From Chara braunii (lineage: Eukaryota > Streptophyta > Charophyceae > Charales > Characeae), in the NCBI GenBank assembly GCA_003427395.1, contig BFEA01001042.1, forward strand, positions 96,566 to 142,933: DNA of 46,368 nucleotides. Direction: 5' to 3'. The notes beneath the pieces are model-generated. The model was not told the origin of the DNA. It ran no database searches and saw only the letters and a program-made list of their open reading frames with translations. The position numbers were made by a program, and so were the translations under genes. Positions 1 to 9,459 of the stretch are shown piece after piece; within the stretch, counting starts at the first letter, position 1; each line of letters starts with the position of its first letter.

Positions 1-60
<60 letters not shown>
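1..60. repeat. (GA)n microsatellite at window edge
   Basis: Uninterrupted GA dinucleotides run from the first base to position 60. The array may continue to the left of the window. Confidence 0.98.
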
Positions 61-63
<3 letters not shown>

Positions 64-104
64 TTTTGTTCCGTTTACAATTGCTGGGCGCATCTGGCCG
101 TGTT

Positions 105-425
105 CTAGCGGAAAGTTCATTCTCATTTTGCACATTTCGAGAGTGGTGTGGCGACGCCCTGTATCTTTCCACTAACATGGAAAGATACACCACCATATTT
201 TGTCTTTTGGCCTGTGTAGTTGTATTCCCCTGTGTAGTTGCCTCCCTTCCCCACATGCAGAAAAGACAAAAAATATAGCGGTGCATCTTTCCATTTTTTG
301 TCTTTTTGGCCTATGTAGTTGTATTCCCCTGTGTAGTTGCCCCCTACCCCGCGAGGCGATGGGCCGCGCTGCACTACACTCCAAATGTGCAAAATGAGAC
401 TGAATCACCGCTAGAATATGGAAAG
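105..425. mobile_element. MITE-like foldback element (TIR family GGGCCTCGCCACACC)
   Basis: The left arm (about 105-165) and the right arm (about 365-425) are imperfect inverted repeats. Both contain CATTTTGCACATTT followed by an AGTGGTGTGG-like block and a GGCCC-like end, and both start with CTAGCGG. Between them the stretch CCTGTGTAGTTGTATTCCCC-like is repeated (about 212-245 and 310-345). No coding capacity is recognisable. Related ends recur near 2535-2600, 40578-40660, 41945-42210 and 42648-42672, which suggests a dispersed non-autonomous family. I could not define a target duplication. Confidence 0.45.
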
Positions 426-429
426 ATAC

Positions 430-1267
430 ATTGAGCGAGGCTGACTGGACAGCTGCGGTTAATGCCTCTTTACTTCACGCGCACCTGGCCCGTGCACATG
501 TCGGTTCGCGCCTCCCAGTGCCCCTTCCAAACGGACCCCGCCTCAGTACCGTCCTCCAGCGCGTGCCGAACTCCGGCCTCCGTGAACCGACGCGCCGCCC
601 ATCGCAAATACGGCGCACCCTCCTCAGTCCCCTGCGGCACCGCGCGCGGACCCCCCAGCCCGATTTTCACTGGGCCCGCTGGGAACGTCACGCGCGGACC
701 GCTCCTTCCTTTAAGGTATATATATAAGAGAAGAGATTGGCCTAGGCATGGTTGAGTGGCAAAAATGGAAAATGTGCCGAATCGGTGCGACGATTATTTC
801 GCAATGTAAATGATTTTTTTTAAATGTTCTATGGATTCTCAAAATTTCAGATTTTTGTGCATGTTCGTTCGAGCACAGAAAATCGCCAAAGTTGCCTCTT
901 GCAAAACGCCTATTTCGTTGTGCCTGACCTCCCTGTTTGGAGAAGACGGGGCTCAATGCCTGGGCCTGAGGGCCCTTTTGGAGTTTACATGCCCTCACTT
1001 CTTTTTGGGGTCCGCTTCTACCCGGGGTCCGGTCAAACGCCCCCCACTTTTTTTGGGGGTCCACTTCCATCCGAGGACCAATCCTTCCTTTTTCCAAAAG
1101 TCTCGGTTCTAGCAGAGCTAGTTGTAGGTAGTCCGCAGTTTTGCCAACGACCGGTCCCCCAAATTTTTTTGCCCCCTAAGAACCCACTTTGTGTCCTGGT
1201 CGCCCACCGCCAAAAATGCTACACCTTGACACAAACGCCGAAGCCCACTATACCGCAGCCTTAGGGC
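430..1267. other. No gene recognised; CpG-rich then low-information sequence
   Basis: Positions 470-715 are CpG-rich with loose internal repetition of C-rich blocks. They are followed by a TATATATATAAG stretch at 718-729 that could be a TATA-like element or simple sequence. Open frames through the CpG-rich part have no recognisable domain and look like composition effects. Nothing identifiable follows to 1267. Confidence 0.4.
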
Positions 1268-1440
1268 TGCGAATAGCGGACTCGCTCCACTACTGTCCAC
1301 TGTACGAAATGGACAGTGGGACGTAGCTCCACACTGTTCATTAATTATCGGTGTGGCTCCATTACTGTCCACTGTACGAAATGGACAGTGGGACGTCGCT
1401 CCACACTGTCCACTGTACGAAATTGACTGTCCAGTTTTGT
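1268..1440. repeat. Tandem array of short palindromic units
   Basis: The block CTGTCCACTGTACGAAATGG followed by ACAGTGGGACG occurs twice in full (about 1296 and 1366) and partly a third time (about 1408). Each unit contains the inverted pair ACTGTCCA / TGGACAGT. A reverse-oriented relative lies at about 1737-1785. Confidence 0.7.
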
Positions 1441-1500
1441 ATAGCTCCCAGCCTGCACAAGTACTTTTGTGGACGGTCCTCGTAGGAAGCCACGGACCCT

Positions 1501-1650
1501 CCGCCTTTTTGGACAGCGAGCCTGGAGTCTGGGCGTACAAAATGCTATTGAGGATGTGTCTTGTAGTGCTGCCTTTTTTGACAGCGAGCCTGGAGTCTGG
1601 GCGTACAAAATGCTATCGAGGCTGTGTCTTTTAGTGTTGCGCCCGTGTCT
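1501..1650. repeat. 68-bp tandem duplication
   Basis: The segment beginning ACAGCGAGCCTGGAGTCTGG and continuing GGCGTACAAAATGCTAT appears at 1513 and again at 1581, giving a period of 68 bp with few differences. Confidence 0.85.
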
Positions 1651-2021
1651 CGTAGGGAACTCACAAATTCGGATGTTGTCTAGTGTACAGCAAGTGGAGC
1701 GATGCCACGTTTCCACGATTTTTGTAGGCTCCCATAGCTGTCCACGAACTGTCCACAATTTTGTACAGTGGACAGTAGTGGAGCGAGACCCTATACTTGG
1801 GCCTCGTTCCACTCCACTTCAAACTTGAGGGTGGGCTGGTCAGATACCCTTCCACATCGCCCTAATCGCCAACCCGCCCTAGAGTTGAAACCCCTTGCGC
1901 AAGGCCTCTATTCCGGAGCATGGTCCCACTAGCAACTGGATAGGATAGAAAAGAGTTTGTGTGGCAGTTGAGTGACCCAAATCCTGCCGTGCAGTACTCG
2001 TGATCCCTCTCCTTAATACTA

Positions 2022-2257
2022 ACGCGTTGTATTCGAGTTTTCCAAAAAAAAACGGTTTTTGAAAAGTTACACCATTTTCTTCGAATACAACGGCACTTCG
2101 AATATAACGCATATATGTTCTATACGAATATTATGCACATGACTTATATTTGAATTTCGCGACGAGAAAATTGTTGTATTCGAATATTTCTTCCCCCTCC
2201 CCCCTTGAAGGTCAGCACCTGCTCCGTTCTTGCCCTGGTGTCCGGGACTGGCCCATG

Positions 2258-2311
<54 letters not shown>

Positions 2312-2312
2312 N

Positions 2313-2403
<91 letters not shown>

Positions 2404-2870
2404 GTGTGTGTGTGTCCATGTGCGAAGGTGCTTCTGACAACCAAGAAAGTGGAAGCCACTTGAAGCCACTAACCAAGGCCTCGCTGCTACGGTGGTCACG
2501 GAGATAGCAAAAACAGAAAGGGTTGTATTTTTCCACGTTATAGCAGAAGATTCATTCTCATTTTGAACATTTGTCGAGGAGTGCCAGTGGTGTGAGGCTC
2601 CAAGTAGGGGAAAAAAATTAATCTCCGACCAGAAGATGGAAAGGTACACCGCTACTTTTCTTTTACCATTTTTTTCAAGGCTCTGAGGCCCTCAGCCACG
2701 GTTCATAACTGAGCCTACCGAGCCTAGACCCGACCCCCTTGTGAAGGTAAAGTTGGTCTTGTTCATTCAAACATAACGCATATGCATTATAAACGAAACA
2801 ACGCACGGTTACCTTATGCGTTGTATTCGTTTACAAGGCATATGCGTTATGTTCGGGGGAAGACAGTAAG
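2022..2870. mobile_element. Insert inside R1 copy 1, with degenerate TTGTATTCG repeats at its edges
   Basis: Comparison of the two R1 copies shows that this block is absent from copy 2. The first about 160 bp and last about 100 bp are studded with CGTTGTATTCGAA-like motifs in both orientations (about 2032, 2083, 2097, 2174, 2770, 2817, 2838). The centre holds the compound microsatellite and a relic of the GGGCCTCGCCACACC MITE family (about 2535-2690). Exact ends and target duplication are unclear. Confidence 0.45.
2259..2416. repeat. Compound (CT)n(GT)n microsatellite
   Basis: A CT array of about 90 bp (2259-2347, one ambiguous base at 2312) changes directly into a GT array of about 65 bp ending near 2416. 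All translations across it are simple-sequence artefacts. Confidence 0.97.
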
Positions 2871-2890
2871 CATCTCGGTGCACATGGAGC

Positions 2891-2900
2891 TTCCCGCCAA
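2891..2900 (+). promoter_or_regulatory. Canonical E2F-type site carried by R1 copy 1
   Basis: TTCCCGCCAA, followed by AA, matches the classical E2F/DP binding consensus. The same motif is retained on the other strand in R1 copy 2 (20614-20623). Function is inferred only. Confidence 0.35.
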
Positions 2901-3448
2901 AATCTTTTCAATCTGTTGGGGGTATGGCCAACCCCAAAAGATAGTGGGATCGGCCATAGGCCCATTGGATAGAATATTTTCAGTATTTTGTTTGCCGTTG
3001 TGCAACTATCTCATTGGGTGGAGCCCTCCTTCAATCACGGAGTATATGGAGGGCGTCATGATCATTGCTGACAGTAGTCAAGTTTATTCCAGAAAATGTG
3101 GCACTTACTTTGTTCATTGTTGTTACAACCAAATGATCGGATGACTGGCAAGCACTCTGCCGTTATTTCGAGTGGGAGGTCTCTGTTTCTTTCTTTTTTT
3201 TTGCCTTTCTCTTGTTTTCTCACCCCAAAAAATTGTAATAAACTTGTCAGGCCGCTGCCATCAGTGTCACACTGGATCGCCCACACTCCTATACGACTGC
3301 TAATGGGACCTTGCTCCTGGAGGTGGTAAGAGAACCACCGAAATTGAGGTCTTACTTGTCGGGCTGCTCATGCGGGTACGGGCAAATCTGACCTATTTTC
3401 AAGTCAGTTCCCAGAGGAATTGTGGTATTTCACTAACCTTCTTTCAAT

Positions 3449-3514
3449 GGAGTTCGAACTCAAGTCTGCATTTCAACAGTGCAGGGTTGTAGCAACTGAG
3501 CTACCATTTTTACT
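3449..3514 (-). mobile_element. tRNA-derived SINE head (family S4)
   Basis: The minus strand shows a box A-like TAGCTCAGTTGCTACAAC and a box B-like GAGTTCGAACTC about 40 nt later. Spacing resembles a tRNA, but stems do not close, so it is more likely a SINE head than a tRNA gene. The stretch ACTGTTGAAAT and the box A region are shared with 28581-28646. Confidence 0.55.
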
Positions 3515-3929
3515 CGAATAGAACACCAGGTCATTATAGTGGTATTTGGACTAACTTTCAGTCCAAATGCAGATGTACTGACCGGACATTTTATATGGGT
3601 GAAGACAGTGTCGGTGTGAATACCCTTACAAGGGTATCCGCCCTGGTTTATGCAAGAGACAGTTTAAGGTTTAAGTTTACCGCGTGAGGCGCGATTGTGT
3701 CTGTGGTTTACTTTGGCTGGATGGTTGACTAGAGTAGAGAGTGTGTGGGCGCATAGGTTTAAGACGCATGTTATCTCTTTTGATTAATGGTCGTGAAGCC
3801 CCGACCAAGGTTATTATTGATTAAATTGGGATTAAAAAAAAAATTACCTTTTTCGTTTGGCACGTTTGACTGCAACATGTGCACGCAAAGGTGGGGTTGG
3901 TGTGTGACACAACTTGCATTGTGACTATG
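3515..3929. other. Intergenic, nothing recognised
   Basis: AT-leaning unique-looking sequence with no open frame of note, no RNA-like structure and no clear repeat partner inside the window. Confidence 0.4.
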
Positions 3930-4140
3930 GTGAGAGGTGGGCTAGTCAGAGCGGACATCTAGCGGCCGTGGGTTCGGATACAGGCCGGGGTATGGTCTTA
4001 GGGCGTTTGGTGGCCCTACACACCGCGTAGCTTCTCTTTATAAGAGATTCCGCACAAGTTAGTATCAGGCTTGGGCTTAGCCCTATGGGTTATGACACTA
4101 GATTATTACTATGGAGGTACGAGGTTCGAGACCGGGGGTG
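3930..4140 (+). mobile_element. Possible tRNA-headed SINE, perhaps dimeric
   Basis: GGTGGGCTAGTCAGAGCGG at about 3936 resembles a box A and GTGGGTTCGGATAC at about 3970 resembles a box B. A second GAGGTTCGAGACC box B-like element lies at about 4120. No other copy was found in the window, so the call rests only on the promoter-like boxes. Confidence 0.35.
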
Positions 4141-5434
4141 ACGACGTAGGAGCAATGGAGCGTTGGAGAGAACCGAGGGGTTGAGGGCTCGACGAGACTA
4201 TCCCCCTCGGTTTTTGCTGACGGTTCAGACAACGGGTTAGATCCGTAGGGACAAGGAGATGCTACGGTCGCTCTCTCCCCCCTGAATTTAGAGGTTTTTA
4301 TCCGTTTATTTATTATAGCTACTTTTTTTATTTTTATTTTTTTTACTTAGTTGTTCTTCTTATTTGGAGTTCCAACTTTGGAAATTAGTGCCGACGCCGG
4401 TTCCGGGGATGAGTTATGTGCCAATGGGTCTATCTCAGTTGGTGCACCCACGATCTGTCGAAATATAGATCCGATTTTGAGGCTGAGCATGTGCAGTCCC
4501 ACTAGGATTTGTACTTGTCCTTTGGGACATCCGTTAAAATTGGAACAATACAGAAAGAATTTGGTGGCCGTGTGCATGATAGCTTGCTTGTAGCAAACTG
4601 CTCCTGTCTGAACCCAACCGTGATAAGGGTCGAAAACCGTCCGGTAGTTGGTTCCCTCCGGAGTTTCCTTCTGGAAGGTTGGGGCTGCTGAGCAGTTCCG
4701 TTGGCTCGGCCGATGGGACCGAGCGCTACGGCTGGAGGCAGTGGGCAAGGCGCACAGCGCCGCTGCTGCATGCAGTGTTTTCGTCAGACTGTGGTATAGG
4801 AGCGAGGGGGCTAATCCCGCCATCTAGTTGCTCGTCCCGTCCGAAGTTTCCCCTGGATAGTCGGACCGTAGAAAAACGGCCGCGGAGTCAAAGGCTACCT
4901 GTCGGGACGCAGAAAGCAGTCGCTGGGAAGGGGATCTACCTAGGAAAAGTGCGATGCATAATTCCACGAACTGGCGGGAGGTGCATTCGACTTTTTGCAC
5001 ATCCTATCGACGAGTGTGTGAGGCCGACCGCTAGTTGGAGACATACCTGTTGGCGGGGCGTTTGCTCATTCTAGCGAAGGGGGCGACGGGAGCAGCCGCC
5101 AAGGTCAGAGACTCACCTGTTGGGCGTAGGGGCGGAAGACTAATGAAGCCGTCGGGGAGCCAGTCCCTTTTCCAAGTTTCTTTCAAGCAGCAAGGGTCGC
5201 TGACAAATTGCACTCCGCTAGTCAAGAGAGAGACACACCAGACCTTCAATATATCAGTATCCCTGAAAATAACCGAAAATTAAAGCCCCAAAAAAAATGT
5301 GCTTATCATAAGTTGGCATGTCACAGGGGCATATTGAGGCTAGGTTATGCTCTGTCATAGGTTAGATCGTGGCTCGGGGGCCAACAACCGCTGACTTTCA
5401 TATCTTTGGTAGAAGGAATATCATAGGAATAGAT
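4141..5434. other. Intergenic, no recognised gene
   Basis: The longest frames are a 158-codon minus-strand frame (4347-4823) and a 131-codon plus-strand frame (4679-5074). They overlap each other, show no domain I recognise and no duplicated partner. I cannot support them as genes. T-rich sequence lies at 4320-4350. Confidence 0.4.
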
Positions 5435-5710
5435 TCGAGGGGGGTATCTTGGTTGGTTCATAAGAATGATGCACAAATGATCATTTCTGGTGTTGAAAGT
5501 GTCTGCCATAAGGGCGTACCGCGGCTACGTTCTGGGCCGTCAATGGTTTGACCTTGGCGTAGAGGTTGGAGAGTAGACACTGCCTGTCATAGCTTCGACC
5601 GAAGGCAAGGACTAGATATGGACCCTTGGGGGACATTATTGTTAGGTCATAGGGCTGGTGCACAAAATGATCATTCCTAGTGTAGGAAGTGCCCTTACAA
5701 TTGGGCTCCG
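5435..5710. repeat. Diverged direct repeat, period about 190 bp
   Basis: GATGCACAAATGATCATTTC with flanks at about 5468-5510 recurs as GGTGCACAAAATGATCATTC at about 5656-5700. Surrounding words such as TTGGTTGGTCATA and TGTTAGGTCATAG are also shared. Confidence 0.55.
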
Positions 5711-5843
5711 AGTCGTGTGGCACTCAACACTATTTGCCAGTAGTTTGTTGGCACGCTGGGGGGGGGAATGATCCTCTATGTTTCACCACTAACCCTCCTC
5801 TAAAACTTATGAGGGTATACAAAGAGGCCGCACTTTCCGTGTA

Positions 5844-6860
5844 TTAGGGTCTCGTCAGACACTCCTAAAAGTTCATGTTTTTAGGATTGCGTCTTGGTTG
5901 CATGCAATCCTAAATCCAATTTTGAGATCGAAAATGTGAAAACGGCGTTAGGACGAGTCCTAAAAGATTTAGGATTCCCCAGCCAAAATCGTCCTAAATT
6001 TTCCAGTAGCCCCCGACCTACTGAAAAATTTAGGATTCCTGTGCTTTACGGAGTCGTGGCGTCGCGCGCACCACACCTTCGTCTCGGAAGTGCTGGTGCA
6101 GAACCGGGTCGTCGGTCCAGGGGTCGGACACCGGAGGTATTCGGTGGGCCAATGGGGCCAACGGCCACGAACAGTAGCCGTTGGCGGGGGTGGTGCACTG
6201 CCGTGGGGAGGGGGGGGGGGGGGACCGAGGGTAGCCGGGCTTCCATAGTCGACCGTTGCCTTGCTAGCGCGAAGCGGAGGAGGAGGACGACGTGCGCCGG
6301 TGGTCGACGCTGGTGGAAGACAACACGCTAGCCCGACGTCAGGATGCGCACGCTTGCGGACGATGGTGGAAGACAACCCAAACGCAGGAGGACAAGCTGC
6401 GCCGCCGCCCCACATGCGCCCGGTGCTCACCACTCGCGCACACTCCACATTGTCCACAGATGAATACCCACGGCGGAAGGTTCGCCAGCGCCGTCTTTCG
6501 TACGTCTTCCACGTCACTTGCCAGTCCTACACCAGCCAGAACCAACCCCCGCCCACCCGTCCGCAAAATTTCAAATTTGAATTTTTGAAGTCCACTATAC
6601 GCGCGCTTCCCACCTAAGACACCTACACGCCGACGGCCTACCACGCTGTGTACCATAGACACCACCTACGAGTGGACGGACATCGACGACACGGCTGCGT
6701 ATACGCATATGAAAAGAGGCCATGGGACAACTTTTAGGACGAGTCCTAAAAGACGATTTTTAGGATTGCGTGCAACCACTCCGCACGAAATCCTAAAAAA
6801 ACTTTAGGACCCGTCCTAAAAAAATTAGGATTTTTTTAGGAGTGTCTAACGAGACCCTTA
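5844..6860. mobile_element. PIF/Harbinger-like non-autonomous DNA element with TTA target duplication
   Basis: TTA trinucleotides at 5844-5846 and 6858-6860 flank a 1,011-bp element (5847-6857). The left terminus starts GGGTCTCGTCAGACACTCC and the inverted right terminus starts GGGTCTCGTTAGACACTCC. The match continues through TAAAA, so the TIR is 24 bp with one mismatch. Subterminal regions are full of TTTTAGGATTGCGT-like words and the palindrome TTTTAGGACGAGTCCTAAAA (parts at about 5950 and 6735). The interior (6060-6700) is CpG-rich with a repeated TGGTGGAAGACAAC (about 6309 and 6364). No DDE transposase or Myb-like protein is visible. TTA duplication and a G-rich terminus are typical of PIF/Harbinger (Tourist-like) elements, so assignment is by these hallmarks only. 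Confidence 0.75.
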
Positions 6861-7275
6861 GCATGGGTTGGACTCGCTCGATTTGTTTAGAGGCAAGAGG
6901 TTTAGGTTCGACAACTAGGGTCAATGTACCTGACGCTACCCTTTTTTCCCTCCGACACAATCCACCCAAATTTTTTTTTTTTTTTCCTTTTTTAAAACGG
7001 TGATGGTCGTAAGATATCATCATTGAACCAACCGACCCTAAGTAATTCAAAAGTATGTTATTTAAACGATCTGTATTTGACCCAACTATTGAAGTTGAGT
7101 CTCCAAGCACCCTATGCGCCAAGTTGAACCGAACGGCCAATGCGTTTTTTTGTTTTCATTTTGGCTGCGGCCTCCACCCAAGGTCGTCCGGTAGCCCGAA
7201 GCTCAAACGTCACGGTGCATTAACAGGGAAGCGCCGCGACCGATTTATAAGCCTGATGTTTATGGTTTAACAAGT

Positions 7276-7525
7276 GGCCTGTGGCTCAGTAGTTAGAGCA
7301 CCAATTGTCAATGCGCATTGTGGTATAAAGTTGTGGGTTAAAAACTCCACACCTCTGCGCACCCCCTTGGGCTGACGCAGATAAGCTATTATAGGCACTG
7401 GCTGCACACCACCCAAAGGCTTTAGTTCACAGTTGTTGTATGCTAGGTCTATATTATGAGGGGTTGCTTGATGTTCTTGGTATATGGAGTTGTCTACATG
7501 CTTGCACACTTGTCCCTTACTCGAG
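7276..7525 (+). mobile_element. SINE family S1, copy a
   Basis: A tRNA-like head (GTGGCTCAGTAGTTAGAGCA, then a decayed box B GGGTTAAAAACTCC) is followed by a body with CCCCTTGGGCTGACGCAG, GTTGTTGTATGCT and the terminal CACACTTGTCCCTTACTCGA. The same order recurs at 32318-32526, 44757-45058 and, reversed, at 36523-36816. Another tRNA-like stretch (GGCTGTAGCTCGGTAGGTTA) follows at about 7558. Confidence 0.75.
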
Positions 7526-8104
7526 CTCAGCGTAACACACATTTAGACCATTCGAGGCTGTAGCTCGGTAGGTTAACACTGGACACTGATAAGGACGAGG
7601 TTTGGGTTTTGAGGTTTGACACTGAAAAAAATGAGGTTAAACATTATCGGGATTCAGACTAAGGGTTTTGGGCGGTTGATCACGTGGTATTGGTTACCTT
7701 AGGGCTCAACTTTGGGGGAGAATGGGTTGTGGGTGGGATTTGATCGGGGACTCCGCTGGGGGGAGGGTTGGTAGGATACAATCCCTCCTGAAGGGTCGGG
7801 GCCCCTGCGCTAGTGGATGTCTTAGGGGTCCTCTGGATTGACGTAGAGATGGGATAGGCCCCAGTGGAGGATATCGTCTTTGAACCTGCACTATAGGCTG
7901 TCTTAGGGGGTGAAGGTTCGTCTGTTACCTGCATGGAGAATACTGTCAGATGACAATAGCCCTGACTAGCTGTCGTTGATGATAGAGGTTGAGGGAGAGG
8001 TGGTTGTGAACCCGCTGAGGACGGAAACTGGAGCTACTTTGGGGGATGCTAATATAATACCTAGACATCCAGTTGATGATAGAAGTATGGGGAGCCGATG
8101 GTGG
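7526..8104. other. G-rich intergenic sequence with weak internal repeats
   Basis: Blocks such as TGAGGACGGAAACTG (about 8017) and TAAGGACGGAGACTG (about 8118) repeat loosely. No gene is recognised. A minus-strand Pro/Ser/Thr-rich frame (7680-7934) looks compositional. Confidence 0.35.
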
Positions 8105-8345
8105 TCATAAGCCTACTAAGGACGGAGACTGAAGATGCTCTAGGTTCGAATAACCTCCGCAAGAATTCAAGAATAACTGAAGGAATTTGATGATGATAAA
8201 CCGGTAGTACTTCCTAAAGTTGTGCCCGTTAACAAGCCATGGTTTTAGGAAACGTACGGGCCACTGCAAGAGCACCCAAATTAATCCGACTAAAAACGTT
8301 TCTACTCTATTTTTTTCCTCGGCCGATAGTTGGGCCAAGTACTGG
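8105..8345 (-). pseudogene. Unrecognised protein relic, shared with 38175-38275
   Basis: The minus strand encodes a frame containing AQLSAEEKNRVETFLVG. The plus strand at about 38177-38270 encodes the equivalent AQLSAAGKNRAEMFLVG, then a stop, then IWALL matching IWVLLQWP here. Synonymous and conservative changes between two distant loci suggest a once-coding segment, probably part of a mobile element, rather than chance. I do not recognise the family. The frame here continues downstream without the similarity, so a chimera or decay is likely. Confidence 0.4.
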
Positions 8346-8399
8346 TTGTATAAGGCTAGGATCTCTTTAACAGGAAAAAGCTAGAGTTCGCCTATGGGA

Positions 8400-8745
8400 C
8401 TTATAGTGGCATGCTTACTACTAGCGTACTCAGTACGACGTGGCTCATTCGATAGTTTTTCAATCAGGGACCGAGAGGGAGGTGAGAACCTTCTTAGCCC
8501 TGATGGCTATAACCGTTGTCCGATCAAAGGTCACTAGAATAGGTGACGATCCTGGGTATACTCAAGTAGGACCTTGGGAGTAGGGATGCACCGGGGTAAG
8601 GGTGGGAGGGGGTCTCATAGGCGACCGGTTAGGCAATACATCGGGATGATCAAATGGTCTGGTGCTGATGGGCCTGTCATATGTCTGGTAGCCAGCCTCT
8701 ACAACAACCTGGACTATTTAAAAAAAAAAAGTAAAGAAGTATGTT
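8400..8745 (-). mobile_element. R6 repeat copy (minus)
   Basis: On the minus strand a T-run is followed by AGTCCAGGTTGTTGTAGAGG, the shared start of a family also seen at 34730-35155 and 44035-44410 (plus) and 32900-33245 (minus). Beyond the first about 60 nt this copy is strongly diverged, so the right boundary is a guess. Confidence 0.4.
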
Positions 8746-8766
8746 ATGTAGTAAATATGGCTGCAT

Positions 8767-8854
8767 CTGGGGCATGGTCCCATCAGCAATCAGATACGAG
8801 TATGGCTGATCCTGTGTGACACTGAGTGGCAGCGGCCTGACAAGTTCATTAGGA
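8767..8854 (-). mobile_element. R1 DNA element copy 2, segment 1 of 3
   Basis: The end contains GGCATGGTCCCATCAGCAA, matching the R1 terminal repeat, then GGCAGCGGCCTGACAAGTT as in R1 copy 1 read in reverse. Homology stops at CATTAGGA (8847-8854), where a poly-T begins. The alignment resumes at 20280 with the same CATTAGGA, so the element was split here by a retrotransposon. Confidence 0.8.
8847..8854. repeat. Target-site duplication, left copy, of LINE A/B composite
   Basis: CATTAGGA here and at 20280-20287 occurs once in the uninterrupted R1 alignment. It is therefore the target duplication of everything in between. Confidence 0.75.
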
Positions 8855-8877
8855 TTTTTTTTTTTTTTTTTTTTTTT
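8855..8877 (-). repeat. Poly(A) tail of the composite LINE (23 T on plus strand)
   Basis: Twenty-three T residues directly abut the target duplication CATTAGGA, as expected for the 3' tail of a minus-strand LINE made by target-primed reverse transcription. Confidence 0.85.
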
Positions 8878-9459
8878 ATAGACTTGACAAAATTATATTT
8901 CAAAAGAGAGACGATCAGGGTCAGGGACCCCACAATCAACCCAGAGTAACTCTTTGGCAGCGTTAACCAGTTTCGCTTACAGGTCGAAGCCTGCTGGTAG
9001 GTCTACTACCATTCACTCCTCCTACTCAGCACGGAATTCTACCAATCAAGACTAAAGATAAATGCAAGAGCTACTCCGATACCAGGTGAAAGCTTATAAG
9101 ATGCTGCACAATCCTTCTTATACAATTCTCGCTGATGACCTCTACTACCTACTTCACAGGCCTATTCCGGCCTGAAAACCGGTCTATGCGACCGGTCAGA
9201 ACTATATCGTTCCAAGTATCGCTGACACTCTCCCCTCCTCCAACGCCATCTGACCTCCCCTGGTCCGAACTGAACCGAGATGCCCTGGTTCATCAACCTA
9301 CTCCTTACTAAACTACTCTAATCTATCAAAACCCAACCGCCTAGCTATACCGCTAATGTCTTACGCTACAAACCCAGCTTGGAGAGAAAACCCTGGTTAC
9401 TGTTTTCAAGCTTCAGTACTGTCAGGCCTAAGACTCTGTTAGCCATCTGGACAGGACTA
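8878..9459 (-). other. LINE 3' untranslated region(s)
   Basis: Non-coding sequence between the end of LINE A ORF2 homology (about 9460) and the poly(A). The 9-mer GAGCTACTC at 9068-9076 also occurs exactly at the LINE B stop codon junction (16320-16328). If that is a target duplication, 8878-9076 is LINE B 3' UTR and 9077-9459 is LINE A 3' UTR. Confidence 0.5.

Larger units (their letters stand above)
1913..3320 (+). mobile_element. R1 DNA element, copy 1 (TIRs, no transposase)
   Basis: The ends are inverted repeats. The left end reads GGAGCATGGTCCCACTAGC and the reverse complement of the right end reads GGAGCAAGGTCCCATTAGC. Internal sequence aligns over most of its length with a second copy in opposite orientation (8767-8854 + 20280-20780 + 28537-28585). 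Shared blocks include GTGTGGCAGTTGAGTGACCC (about 1960), CTTCCCGCCAAAA (2890), ATGGCCAACCCCAAAAG and a T-rich run followed by GCCTTTCTC. No open frame resembles a transposase, so it is non-autonomous. About 2022-2870 is an extra insertion absent from copy 2. Confidence 0.7.

Noticed and set aside
431-727. Arg/Pro-rich 98-codon frame in CpG-rich DNA
   Set aside because: Several overlapping frames are open at once, which points to base composition rather than coding.
2067-2649. Arg/Glu, Ser/Leu, Cys/Val and Thr/His repeat proteins at 2067-2649, 33790-34287 and 39479-39840
   Set aside because: These are six-frame translations of CT/GT/CA microsatellites.
3449-3514. Functional tRNA genes at 3449, 7276, 28581, 32318, 36947, 37428, 39190 and 44757
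   Set aside because: They have box A and box B-like words, but anticodon and acceptor stems do not pair and each continues into a repeated SINE body or decayed sequence.
4347-4823. 158-codon minus-strand frame as a gene
   Set aside because: No domain, no paralog in the window, and overlapping open frames on the other strand. Length is compatible with chance in GC-rich DNA.
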